This document shows, in pieces, positions 1-13,853 of a DNA stretch of 64,000 bases; position 1 is the first letter of the stretch; every line of letters starts with the position of its first letter. The stretch covers positions 107,009,277 through 107,073,276 of the forward strand of contig CATIUR010000005.1 in NCBI GenBank assembly GCA_949592205.1, given 5' to 3'. The notes below the pieces were generated by a model. That model saw only the letters and a program-made list of their open reading frames with translations. It made no database searches and was not told where the DNA came from. Origin of the DNA: Helichrysum umbraculigerum. Its lineage: Eukaryota; Streptophyta; Magnoliopsida; Asterales; Asteraceae. Made by a program: the position numbers and the translations under genes.

Positions 1-121
1 TTTGAATGGGCCGAATAAAAAAGGCCTGGGCCTGTTCAAACCAACCGGCGGTTGGAAAGCCCAACCGACGGTTGGACACTTTTTCGATCAAAACCGAACA
101 GACCCCAAGAAATGAACAATG

Positions 122-142
122 AAGCATTTAAGATGAATGCTT
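122..142 (-). other. Conserved small hairpin in Athila-type 3' region (G copy)
   Basis: Seven-base arms AAGCATT and AATGCTT enclose a 7-nt loop. The same stem with a different loop occurs at 44223-44244 (F) and 54764-54784 (P), next to a shared GGCTCAAGAT-like flank. The function is unknown; conservation of the stem but not of the loop suggests RNA structure. Confidence 0.55.
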
Positions 143-459
143 TTAAGGCTCAAAACCTCACTGCAAATAGGGTTGTATGTACCTAGCCATGTTCCTTTTA
201 GATTATCACTACTTATTTAAGAAATTTCTACCTTAATTTCCCTAATATTCCTGAATAACTGACTCATATTAGAAATGGATCCTCTTGAAAGATATTATAA
301 CTCAAAAATAGTAGAGCTAATCGAATGATTTGGCCCATACTTTATTAGTTTTTTTTAAAAATTTTGAAAATTTTGAAAGTTTTGAGGAACATTTTCTGAG
401 TTGAGCTATTCGGACATAAAAATCTGTAAACATCCAATCCAAGGTATTCTATACCTACT

Positions 460-958
460 ATCCCACACTTAGAGGAACATTGTCCCTAATGTTCTCTTGA
501 GTTGAGATTATATTGTAAAGTATAATCCCACACTTAGAGTTTGAACATATAGAAAATGTTACTCAAGTGTATGTAATGGGCTGGAATCCCACACTTAGTG
601 ATAAGCTTTAGGATAGAGTATAGATTACTTCTTAGATTAACAGGCTAACAAAGCAAAATTTAAATCAAGAAACGGAGTGAAGGTTTAGGAAACTCCCCAG
701 ATAATGATTAACGTTATGAAGCTGAGATCGGTAATTGAGAAGAGATGAAGTGGGTCTTTGATCCTCTGATTCCATGAAGAGTGGTTTAGCTTTGGACGTG
801 TCGATCTGGTGCACAATGCCTTGTATCCAGACTTAGCAGAGAATCATTCCATCATGTAAGTGGAGATTATTTTTGGTGAATCCCACACTTTAGTGTTTAA
901 AGATTTGGAGACGATTCTTGCTAAGTGGTTGCAGTGCGGGTTGAGATCCCACACTTAG
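460..958 (-). repeat. Cluster of polypurine-tract-like CTAAGTGTGGGAT motifs
   Basis: The plus strand shows ATCCCACACTT(AG) near 460, 524, 586, 880 and 946, so the minus strand reads CTAAGTGTGGGAT five times. The same motif abuts the 3' LTR of P (55576-55589) and of F (43207-43220), where it sits in the polypurine-tract position. Extra copies also occur in F (near 44500-44640) and P (near 54400-54475). Confidence 0.55.
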
Positions 959-2507
959 ATCTTTGGCACATGCGAGTTTCGGAAGAAGATAGACCATGCT
1001 CCTTCCCTTAGAGATGTATGTAAGATCCGTGGTCCGCAGGTGTGTGAGCTAGTTTGTCTGCCTTTGATTCCACGGTTTCTTCCTTGAATGCTCGTCATCT
1101 CTTGGATCCTCCAGTCATCCAACATCCACTCAAATCACCACATTCTCTCGAAAATAACTAAGACTAAAAGGATAGATTGTAGAAAATGAAGTGAAGTGAT
1201 GTCGCCCTCTGGACACAAGCAGGATCAACCAATAAACACCAAATGTAGGATAGAGGTGAATGGACAAAGATCCTAATCCTCAAGAGCCGCTGATGTAACT
1301 CGACTGCTCCTAAGGATCTGAAAGTGCTGAATCCGATGACCATAAATCCTTATCACCCGAGATCTTTGCCGATAAACTGATGAAATGATTTTGATGTTGT
1401 TCTTTATCGGTAGAGATCTCCAGTTCCCAATTTAATCCCGTATCTATCCCTTCATATGAATGGTCCCTGATGGTGATGGTTGTACGTGTGAAGGGGTGGA
1501 TGGATGGTTGAATGTGGGTGGTTATGGTGATGGTGGATGGTACTGCTGGTTTTGGGTTCCATTATATGGCAAGGTTTAGCTGTAGGATTTGGAATTTGTG
1601 GGCACATGTGATGAGTATTGAGCTAATTAATTTGATGAACTAGTCATAGACAACTAGCAATCATTTTTGTGTCTAGAAGTGCCATCTCTTTCCCTGCAAA
1701 GCAATGCTCCAAGAAGTTCCCAAATTCAATAACCTGTAAGCTCCCCTTGTCTTCTTTCCATTATTCTCGAAGTTTCTTTATCCATAGGCATCAGTCTCTA
1801 TCTGTTAGGCATTTGTACAAGTAGAACAAACAAACGTGATCTAACAAACGAGTGATTATTCTCCAAATCATAGATTCACTGGTTTGCGAAGATCCTATCA
1901 AAGTAAGTGCTTTGTAGATGAAACAAACCAGTGTATGACTTGGAGTCTAATCCCACACAAAAAGTGTTAGTTGCCTATAATTTCACTGCAGCACAAATAG
2001 CAGATATGGAAACACTAGCATGAGCATTTAAATCAGGCAACCAAGTATAAAGATTTCCAAAGCACATATTTTTAAACGAGTTCGAGCATAATACACATAT
2101 TAGCATACAAATCAGGTTTTCAGATGAATCATTTAAGGATCTTATATGTATGCTTACAGAAATATATGTAAGTACCTCCAATGCTCGAAATATGTGAATG
2201 GGTGTATAAGATGACTAAGGTTCCTATTTCTCATTCTAGTAGGTTTCCAAAGCTTGTAAGTGAAGGGGATATTAAGAACTTGAGATTTTAGATAATGGTA
2301 AAAATTGAATGTTGCAATAGAGTTCAAACAAGTGGGAGTAGGAAGTTTTAAGGTTTGACAAAAATTTTACTTTTAATGAAGTAATTTCGCAAACCATCCT
2401 ATTTGTTCATAAAAATAGAAAACTTAGAACATTTATTTTAGGGTTTCATCTTCTACTTATTGGGTTAGCTTCCTATTTAACTACTATTACTGAAACTATG
2501 TTAGACA

Positions 2508-2558
2508 CGGGTTGCCTCCCGAGAAGCGCTTGTTTTTGTTCGAGTCTCTAGCTTGACT
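2508..2558 (-). other. Conserved post-ORF motif of Athila-type elements (G copy)
   Basis: Just downstream of the G ORF, the minus strand has an AGTC...GACT hairpin followed by AGCGCTTCTCGGGAGGCAAC. The same order occurs after the ORF of P (53993-54039) and after the pol of F (45663-45709). The role is unknown; its position directly behind the coding region in three different elements points to a cis-acting RNA signal. Confidence 0.55.
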
Positions 2559-2564
2559 CTAATA

Positions 2565-3884
2565 TTATTTCTCAGGCAGTCCTAGGGGTTTTCTTGCATC
2601 CATCAGTAGACACAAGTGGTAAAATTGGTACATACCTAAAAGTTTAAAGAAGGTTACGGCTAGGGTATGTCCAATATAAGGAGATGGTTCAAAGTGAGGG
2701 AATGGTTTTACCGGAGGTACCACAAATCTCTCAACTTCTACTACCTCCTTGGGTTGGATTGTCAGAATGGGTTGGTCAAAGGAATCCTTACCTCTAAATG
2801 ATGTATAGGACATTATATGGTTGAGAGATGGTTTGAAGGGAAACCATGACGCAGAACCCACCTTGCTTCCTATGGTCTTTTGTTCAATGATCGTGTTGTA
2901 CTCTGGGCATGGAGGTGGGACAGTATCCGTTTTTGTCTCCAATCTTGTAGCAACATTCTCATCGACTACTTGGTCTAAGGCAATTGAGGGTTCAACTAGA
3001 TCATTGGGTGATTCATTCGGAAAGATAAGTGGGACAGTGTCGACCGCAACTTGTTGCGGAATGTTGTCAACCACGTCGGTTTGAATTGGAATGAGATCAC
3101 TTCTCAGAGTTGGTGCGTATTCCTCCGGCCCTTCTGAAGCTGGGTCTTTTGTGTAGATCTCCACCTCCGGGCTTTCTACTTCTATCTCTTCGTCTACCTC
3201 GTCATCCTCGTCACTCCGGCCAAGAGTTTCAAGTTGCAATGAATCGGAAAGCTCCTCTAGAATGAACTCCACATCGGTCTCGGACGTAGATAGGTTGAGA
3301 GTGGGTGGAAGTGGGGATTTAGAAGATTGGGTAGGTGAAGGGTTTGAAGGAAGTTTGTAACCGGACTCATGAGAATGAAAGTCTGTGTCGAGTGAAGTAG
3401 GTGTGGTGTGTGGATGCCTCTCATCTTCCTGTATTCTATAGATGGTTGTAACTTGATCCCTAATTCTCTCACAACTTTCTTGGACTATTTTTTCCATTTC
3501 CGACAGCTTATCAGTATATCCTTTAAGCATGTCGGCTATTTGTTGTTCATATGGGGTGAAAGAGGGAGAACGAGTAGCATTACTGCTGAGATAAGCTGTG
3601 GGCATATCTCTCAAGTTAGAACTCTCGTATGGTTGGTATACAGGGTAAGATGGTTATGGGTAGATATTGAATGGTCCAGGATAGTAAGGCTGGTATTGAT
3701 GTGTTTGGAAAGCATAAGGGTCATAATGATGTTGAGATTGAGGATCTAAGTATCTTATGTTATCCGAATAAATCATACTATTCCCTTGACATTCATTATC
3801 TACGTAGGCATTACTCCTGCATCTATCCTCGATTGATTTAGCAAGACTTTCAATTTGATCTTTTAGTTGTTGTTGAGTTGCCAT
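2565..3884 (-). pseudogene. Element G ORF, unrecognised acidic/proline-rich protein in gag position
   Basis: I do not recognise this protein. The frame starts at an ATG at 3884 (MATQQQLKDQIESLAKS), about 200 nt downstream of the G primer-binding site, where gag would normally begin. It runs about 440 codons but is broken by one in-frame TAA at 3654-3656; the two pieces (3884-3654 and 3614-2565) are in the same frame. The N-terminus is helical and charged, followed by a Tyr/Pro/Gln-rich stretch, a Ser/Thr/Pro-rich stretch, a strongly acidic segment (DEDDEVDEEIEVES) in the middle, and a C-terminal part rich in aromatic residues and Pro. No zinc knuckle, protease, RT or integrase motif is visible. 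It may be a derived gag, an env-like protein, or captured sequence. That it was once a gene is likely from its length and position; its function is unknown. Confidence 0.6.
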
Positions 3885-4086
3885 TTGCCCAAGTTTTCAG
3901 AAAAAGACAGCACAAGAAGAAGGTTTAAGAATTAAAGTTGTAGTATGGAGGGAAGTTATTCTAAGCTAATCTAAGCTAACTACACTAATCTATGGGCAGA
4001 AAGTAACTTCAGATAGGGATGAATCCCAATCCAAAAGGATCGCTTAAAGACTAATTTATCTAAACAGGCTCCAAATCGTACTACCG

Positions 4087-4104
4087 TCCCCGGCAGCGGC
4101 ACCA
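4087..4104 (-). other. Primer-binding site of element G (tRNA-Asp type)
   Basis: The minus strand reads TGGTGCCGCTGCCGGGGA, matching the complement of the plant tRNA-Asp(GTC) 3' end at 16 of 18 positions. It lies 6 nt from the LTR end at 4111, as expected for Athila-type elements. Confidence 0.85.
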
Positions 4105-4110
4105 AAAACT

Positions 4111-5335
4111 TGTCGTGCCCCCAGCGGTCAGTCGGATTTTACTCCGGTCGTTGGTCCGGCCACCGAGACACACGGCAGGGTAGTTTTAAATTTATAATGG
4201 TCGGGGGAAGCCTAATCCTCCGTACTACCTACTGGAACTGGTATGAATACCTAATACGAGTAAGCGGTAAGAATGATCCAGGGTCGTTCCTCACGACGGC
4301 AGAATTGAAACAGAGCTAGTTCCGATTAATCAGTAATTAAGCTAGGGTTTTAATAAGTTGGAAGGGTTTTTGTTTTGGTTTTTATATTTAATTAAACTAA
4401 ACTACTGAAATTAATAAAACATAAAACTAAAGGGAGACTAGCATATATAACACTTAAGGATAACAAAGACGTGGTTCACCATGACTTAGAATAGCAGTTG
4501 TGATATTTTAGTTTGAAAACGTCTTTTAAAGATTTGTGTCTTGCGTTCACGTAGATACCCTGTGGTGTAAACACTAGTACCCTACTGATCAGATAAACCG
4601 ATCAGTATGTCACTGAGTACTAGGCTGTCAAGATTCTGATCAGATCGGACTGTCTTGAAACCGTCTCTTATGATGAGACCAAGTGACCCTCTAGATGGGG
4701 TGCAGGAATAAGGCGACAGTCCGCAATTTGTCCACTGATCTTTTTTAACACAGACAAAGATATCTAAGCTAGGCAAGGCATTTAAGATTTAAGACAGGTG
4801 GTGACTGATTAACATATACATTAATGGTTATGATTGAGTTAAGAGATATTTGGCTGTGATACAGTCTTCAACCTACAGAGTTTTCCACGGTTACATTGTG
4901 TATTCACCCGTATTACGGTCTTTCCTGGATCACAGACTCAGCCAGGATGTAATACAGTGTTCAGCCTACGGCCTTTCCACGGCTTACCGGATACTTGGAC
5001 GTTTTAGGGCTTTATCCTGGATTACATACTTTACGGCTATCTGAACTTAATATATCTAAGCTTGTATTACAGTAAAACCATCTATGATAGCTAAACAACC
5101 CGTTCACTTTATAAATCCCAGCCTAATAAATCCCTGATTAATTCACGGTGTACTATACGATAAGTTGGGCAGTATTTCCACAGCTTCAGAATCAGACCAT
5201 GTTTACTTCAGAAAACATAGATAGGTAGTGACCGTTTGATCAATGATTAGCTACTCCTTGTCATAAAGGTTCTAACCACGTTTATTGGAGGAAAGACGAT
5301 AGTTTAGTTTAAAATCATAAATGTATAGTTAAACA
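4111..5335 (-). repeat. Element G 5' LTR, U5-side segment
   Basis: The LTR begins (plus-strand reading) TGTCGTGCCCC directly beside the PBS. Blocks near 4185-4215 and 4262-4312 align by eye with the reverse complement of the P LTR (the GGCGGTAAG...GTCGTTC and GAATTGAAAC blocks), in the same order from the LTR end. Positions 4855-5000 hold two imperfect copies of about 90 bp (ATACAGT...TTCCACGG...). The LTR is cut at 5335 by the A array; homologous LTR sequence continuing in the right order is found at 63237-64000, so the two pieces are probably one LTR split by about 58 kb of nested insertions. Confidence 0.7.
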
Positions 5336-5678
5336 TGTCACACCCCCTTTTTCGGGTTGCGGAAGCGAATCGGGTCGGGCGTGACTAATCAATAACAAAG
5401 CACCAAGATACATAGCAAACGACTCTAAATGAGACGTTTTAGAAAATACATTACATTTCGAAAGTAATACAAAGTTTTATATCATAAAGATACATCATTA
5501 GTGAGTTCGCAAAATGAAACTGAAGATTTTAAATACATAATCAAACTACAAAAGATAATGCAGGTAAAATCTTCGTAAACGTGTATGCATACGACTCGAG
5601 CTAGCTTAGCATAATAGTAGATCCTGCTGGGCCATCCTACTGTGGCTGCGTACCTGAGAATACATTACTAAAAAGCGT

Positions 5679-5693
5679 CAACCAAAAAGGTTG
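5679..5693 (-). other. LTR hairpin CAACC/GGTTG (A copy 1)
   Basis: The stem CAACC-AAAAA-GGTTG is followed on the plus strand by GGTGAATCTCACAGG. Equivalent hairpins with changed but still paired stems occur in C (28447-28460, 35810-35823) and B (39110-39122). Copies in the other A LTRs are at 10794-10808, 15888-15902 and 20961-20975. Confidence 0.6.
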
Positions 5694-6598
5694 GTGAATC
5701 TCACAGGTTTATAGTAAGTAAATCAATTGAACACAATTTAGTATAAGAGTCCACAAAAGCAGTATCGTAGTAAAAGTGTTTGCACTATTTGAGTAAACAG
5801 TAAGGAAGTTTATACGTGTAATCATTCGGTAATCAGTCATTGTTTCAGTGCCATCGGGTAGTAACCCATGGTAGCAAGTAAGTAGTTGTCCAGTAATCAA
5901 TCATTGCACCTTTGCAATAGGGTAGTAACCCTTAGTAGTATTCCGGTAGTTTATCATTGTATCAGTGCCATCAGGTAGTAACCCATGGTAGTAATCCAGT
6001 AAAGTAGTAAGTAATCATTTCACGAGTGGAATAGGGTTTGATATACATGCTGTGAGCATCATAGTCGAAGCTTAACAATCAGTGATTTTGCCCCCGTGAG
6101 TGCTAATCCAAAAACACTCATATGTAACGAGTAGAAAACACCTGTTTATATGAGTAACGGTTCGTGGTGGCGCTACCACCCCAGGTGGGGATTGTCAGTC
6201 CCATATGGATCCATATACTAAAACTCGCGCTTATCCGATAACTGACGACTATGATTCAGAGGCCTTCATTGGATTAAACGTAACTCAAGCAGTACCGTAT
6301 ATCAGTAAGTCCGTACATTTGTAAATTAGTAAATCAGTGAGTCGGTAAGTCGATGAGACTGTAAGTGTATTAAGTCTGTAAGGTCTGTAAGACCGTAAGT
6401 CGGTAAACGGTAATTCAGTAACACAGTGAGTCGGTTAAGTACACAGTGAATCAGCAAGGCACAACAGTTTGTAAAGTTTGTAAAATAATGGTTCGATGAG
6501 TACAAGTCAAACTAGTAATTTAGTAAAAACAGCAATTTCAGGTATTCAAGTAAAATCAAGTAATGCATCTCCCCAAAACAGTAAAAAGGGGCCGTGAG

Positions 6599-6607
6599 AC
6601 TCACCTG
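6599..6607 (-). promoter_or_regulatory. Splice-donor-like CAG|GTGAGT in LTR (A copy 1)
   Basis: The minus strand reads CAGGTGAGT, a perfect plant 5' splice-site consensus. It is conserved at the equivalent LTR position at 16799-16807, 21872-21880 (A), 28905-28913 and 36268-36276 (C) and 39568-39576 (B); copy 2 of A has CAT|GTGAGT at 11714-11722. Whether it is used is unknown. Confidence 0.4.
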
Positions 6608-6847
6608 TGGGTGCTAGTGTTCCTAATCGCCAGTAATATCCCATCCGTAATCTTCTAATATCCTAAACGTAAGAGATATATTAATAATAGTATTTGGTAG
6701 CTTGTCAAATTATACACATGGTTTAATTGTTTAGACGGATCGTTTAAGTCAAAATATGTAACATTCATTGGTGTTTCTTAAATTTAGAACATTTGTATCA
6801 CTTGAGTAGTAACTCTTGTTAAGTATATATATACATGTACGTAGTTG

Positions 6848-6854
<7 letters not shown>

Positions 6855-6913
<59 letters not shown>
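6855..6913. repeat. (TA)n microsatellite
   Basis: A nearly pure TA run in A LTR copy 1. The matching tracts in copies 2 and 3 (11962-11996, 17055-17121) differ in length and account for much of the LTR length variation. Confidence 0.95.
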
Positions 6914-6915
<2 letters not shown>

Positions 6916-7162
6916 TTTATAAGTTCTATTTATATTGTAACTTTACGAAAGTAAATTATCCATTCTCGTTAAAATTACACATTCCAAATAATAACTCGAG
7001 TAGTTTTACATTTTATGGTTTAGTGGTTCATTGGGCTCGGCCCAACACTTAGCCCGTTTACAAAACAACTCAATCTGGCCCAAATCACTAAGCCCAGCAT
7101 TTAACTTTAACCCCTTTGGCCCAATTACTAAAAAGAATAACATAAAGTCAAAACTGGTCACA

Positions 7163-7230
7163 GGCAGGTTCGAACCTGTGACCCTTGGGTTCCAATCATG
7201 TGATCTAGCCAGCAGGCTATGGCTTCACTT
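7163..7230 (-). other. tRNA-like segment in A LTR (copy 1)
   Basis: The minus strand holds a perfect B-box (GGTTCGAACC) inside a T-arm-like CAGGTTCGAACCTG palindrome, preceded at a tRNA-like distance by an A-box-like TAGCCTGCTGG. The anticodon stem does not pair well, so this is a degenerate tRNA-derived or SINE-like piece, not a working tRNA gene. Copies recur at 12241-12310 and 17366-17433. Confidence 0.45.
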
Positions 7231-8561
7231 TGTTAATATATTGCTAGGTATATATATTTATGTAGATATATATCTATTAGCTTTTGTAAAATGTGAGTGT
7301 TTTTGTATCAACCCATCGTGTAACCCATCACCCCTCGGGTTCCCTTATTTTAGCGACTTGCTATAATAGTTCTTGACTCGAGCTGCAACCTCGAATAGCT
7401 ACCATCTAAGTCTCATTTTTAGGCACCATAACGTGACTCGTTTGGCTAGAGAACAAGACCCGATCGGCTGGACTGTTCTCATCACCAAATATATAATACA
7501 AGTTGTGGGCTAATCTGTGAATATGTACATAAACTAGCTATGGGTTAATTCACAAATTATATATGTATGTACGTACGCTAATAGTTTCCTTGGGTTTTTC
7601 AGTTTCCAACTCAGACGATCATTTCACAATCCGTTTTCTAACTTTTAAATCTCGGCATATACCCAACGAATATAACAATTTAACACAACATTTTCAAGTT
7701 TATAAATATGTATGTTTAAAGGAAAATGATGCTCACGGTTGCGATGGGAGCCGAGGTGGTGGTGCCAAGGTGGTGCTCGGTGGTGATGGTGATGCGGTAA
7801 CGATGATGATAATGAAGACGATGGTGATGATGTTGTTTCAATTCGCTCCTTTTCTTGCTTCCTCCGATTATGGTAATGATCCGAATGGTGGTGATCCGGG
7901 GGTGGTTGTGTAAGTGATTCGAGAGATTGAGATAGATGGTAATGATGATCGATTGATAAAATGATGATGATTATTGTAATATGTTGTTGCTTATCATTAT
8001 TGTTGTTGTTTTATGGTTTTTATTGTTGAAGAAAAGAACCGATCGAGAGTGATAATAGATGAAAAAAATGAGGTAGATAGAATGAGTACTATGTATGTAT
8101 GTGTGTGTTGGTCAACAAAATAAACAAGATCCCAAATATAAGGGATGTGTTTGAGATGCGTATGGGAGAAGACAAAAAAAAAAAAAAAGGCCGGCCATCT
8201 CCAATAATTGGAGGTGGTTGGTCCCAATTTGTAGTACAAAATACCCGCGTTCGTTTACCCGATCGTTATGTAGTATAATCTTTTCAAATGATAAATTTCT
8301 AAAAATATAATCGTTTATATTTTTAATCGAAGTACTTTGTAAAAATATTTTTAACGAGGTGTAAAAATATATCTTTGTTTCAACTCGTTTTGACGGATAG
8401 TTTTCTGTATCCAAAAGTGTTTCGAATAATTCTCTGAGTAAATAAATATTATTTCGAACAAAAATATTTCGTTTGGAGATGTTTTGTACTAACTTTTATT
8501 TAGAAGTTTTCCGAGTGCTTTCAGATTGAATATAAAGGTTATTAAATAATCTTTGAACATT

Positions 8562-8573
8562 ATTATATATATT

Positions 8574-8664
<91 letters not shown>

Positions 8665-8667
8665 ATA
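8562..8667. repeat. (TA)n microsatellite near U3 end of A LTR copy 1
   Basis: About 105 bp of TA repeats with a few interruptions. Equivalent tracts at 13641-13760 and 18774-18832 vary in length. Confidence 0.95.
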
Positions 8668-10279
8668 CTTGTACACTTTAGCAGTTTGAGTATATAATAC
8701 TTGAATTAAAAGGTTTAAATTTGGACCAAATTTTGGGTCATTTTTGACCAGGTGTCACATTCTCCCCTTGTTAGGAGAATTTCGTCCCGAAATTTGTTCG
8801 TAATAATTATCGATGTGTCGCAGTAATGGTCTGTGCATTATCTAAGAAAGTCCGTGAGACTGTTGTGAGTGGGACGACACCTATCTAGTGTTACCTTTCT
8901 CCCGTTGTTGGACTATTGCCCTACTGGCGACTAAAGTAATAGTGAGAATAAGTTTCGATATGTTTAACCATTTTGTCAGTTACAGTAATTTCAGTCAGTC
9001 AGCTAGTCGCTAAGGTGTAGCTACTCTTTGCACTAGTAGCCTAAAGTAAAGCAGTAACTTTTACTGCGTTCGTACAGTTTGTAACAGTCAGTAGCGTCGT
9101 AGCACAACTTAGACTCTACCAGTTTCATATAGAAACGAGATGGTTTAGCATAATTTAGTTTTTATGTGGGATGTTAGCCAAAATATAAATTTTATATGGG
9201 ATGTTACCCAGCATATTAAAGTTAACCGGTATGTTCTCCGGTATAAATAGCGTAGGATATGTTATTCCTATATGTGGGAAATATCTAGGCTATGTTCCCT
9301 GAAAGGTGAGCTAAACCACGTCTCATATATAGAAACTTTTAGAAACTAAATTGTCATTTTTCCCTAACCCTATCGTGCACTTAGAATCTAGGGACAACAT
9401 AAAAGATATCAAGCAGCAAGTAAGATCTATCAAAGTAAATAGTATAAAGGTAGTCAGGTCATTAGTGAGTGACCATACCCTCGTCCTCAAATTCGGGTCT
9501 TGATAGATTTTTCTTATTAGTAGCAAGAATGTTCATTGTATACTGTGAAATTTTGTTGACCATCCAGGGTTTAAAATTTGTATAAAGTTGCGTACTATAA
9601 ATAAGTTTACACGGTTATGAATTTTTGAGAATTGTATAAAACATTTCATGAGATATTTTGTAAAATGTTTGTTAGAAATACATTTGTTAGAAAACCACGA
9701 TTATGAAAGTCGGTTGAAAACTTTGAAGTCCGTTGAATACTTGAGTCGATAAATGGTTCCGTTGAAACCCTTGTCAGCGACAAAGTTTTGAAAATTTTGT
9801 TTAACAAAATCTGTTCAAAAACAGAAGTTATGAAAAGTTTTGGGGTAAAAGCATGTTAAAATTTGTTGGAACTAGTTTTCCTAGGATACACCTAACGGTA
9901 CGGTGGAGTACGTTGTAGAATGTTATATACGTATAATCAGGTAGGCGGAGTAAGTAAATACTAATTCCCGTTCTTCATATCGAAGAACGTTGGAGTAGCT
10001 ATATTTGTCGTTTTCCGTAGTGTAGGTAGTAACAAAAGTATCATTGGATAAGGCCTATTCCTATACCTTCAGTATATAATAGCCTATAGAGTAGTATGCA
10101 ATCGAGGCCTATATATGTATATATACCTATATCACATAATAGCCTAATCATATATTTATATACCATATATACCTATATATTCACCTAGCCGTGTCTAGCA
10201 CAAAGCAATTAGAAGTCCCGGTTCTCTCGTGGTCAGAGTCAGCTAATGCATTCCTGTTCAATATAACCCCTTTCAGATC

Positions 10280-10346
10280 TTACATCATCTTTGTTTAATT
10301 GTACATAGTTAGCTACGCTATGTTAAATTAAACTCGTATGATGTAA
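10280..10346 (-). other. Leader hairpin with palindromic loop (A unit 1)
   Basis: Arms TTACATCAT...TTTAATTGTACATAG and CTATGTTAAATTAAA...ATGATGTAA enclose a loop containing TAGCTA (10310-10315). It ends exactly 88 nt from the PBS, the same distance as in A units 2 and 3 and in B and C. The features recall retroviral dimer-initiation or packaging hairpins; function is inferred. Confidence 0.6.
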
Positions 10347-10434
10347 TCACTGAACCAGTTATATCTAATGAGGAATACTGCCTAACGGTCATAGTCTAGG
10401 CCCACTACATGCAACCTAGTTCATTATAACCTTA

Positions 10435-10448
10435 GGCTCTGATACCAA
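10435..10448 (-). other. Primer-binding site (tRNA-iMet), A unit 1
   Basis: The minus strand reads TTGGTATCAGAGCC, complementary to the 3' end of plant initiator Met tRNA, 2 nt from the LTR end. Confidence 0.9.
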
Positions 10449-10450
10449 TC

Positions 10451-13853
<3,403 letters not shown>

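Larger units (their letters stand above)
1..2564 (-). repeat. Element G, 3' noncoding internal region
   Basis: This is the downstream noncoding part of an Athila-type element on the minus strand whose 3' LTR lies left of the window. I see no credible coding region; a 68-codon frame at 1975-2181 has no supporting feature. It shares short blocks with the same region of elements F and P: a small hairpin (122-142), repeated CCCACACTTAG motifs (460-960) next to the text for a 'gaacattgtccctaatgttctc' type block, and a motif right after the ORF (2508-2558). Positions 1-110 contain inverted GGCCNNGG-like and repeated CCAACCG(A/G)CGGTTGGA segments. The assignment rests on the PBS and LTR to its right and on these shared blocks. 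Confidence 0.7.
5336..8759 (-). repeat. Element A LTR, copy 1 (left end of tandem array)
   Basis: A 3424-bp LTR with ends TGTCACACC...GGTGTCACA. On its right is the complement of a polypurine tract (TTCTCCCCTTGTT), making it the 3' LTR of the leftmost unit. It contains three imperfect copies of an AGTAACCCATGGTAG-type repeat (5860-6000), a GTAAGTC-rich stretch (6305-6470), two (TA)n tracts, a tRNA-like segment and a cluster of GGCCCA motifs. Frames such as 7563-7913 are GAT/GGT triplet-rich noncoding sequence. The 5 bp to its left are AAACA; no matching TSD is found. Confidence 0.9.
8760..10450 (-). mobile_element. Element A internal region, unit 1 (non-autonomous)
   Basis: A 1691-bp internal region with no coding capacity (longest frames about 65 codons, no domain). 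The left end is a polypurine tract (minus strand AACAAGGGGAGAA) beside the block TTTCGGGACGAAATTCTCC that B and C also carry after pol. The right end, about 10080-10450, is the Tekay leader and PBS shared with B and C. Gag and pol are absent, so mobilisation would need proteins supplied by a B/C-type element. Equivalent units lie at 13854-15544 and 18927-20617. Confidence 0.85.

Noticed and set aside
4582..5044. Short frames at 4582-4776 and 4850-5044
   Set aside because: They lie in the G LTR within imperfect repeats and have no protein character.
7163..7230. Functional tRNA gene
   Set aside because: The B-box is perfect but the anticodon stem and acceptor stem do not pair convincingly; kept only as a tRNA-like segment.
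7031..7366. 111-codon frame repeated in three A LTRs
   Set aside because: It spans the GGCCCA cluster and the tRNA-like segment and has no protein features; its identity across copies reflects LTR identity.
7563..7913. 116-codon frame recurring at 12646-12996 and 17771-18121
   Set aside because: It lies within the A LTR on the strand opposite to the element, is built of GAT/GGT triplets, and recurs only because the LTR is repeated.
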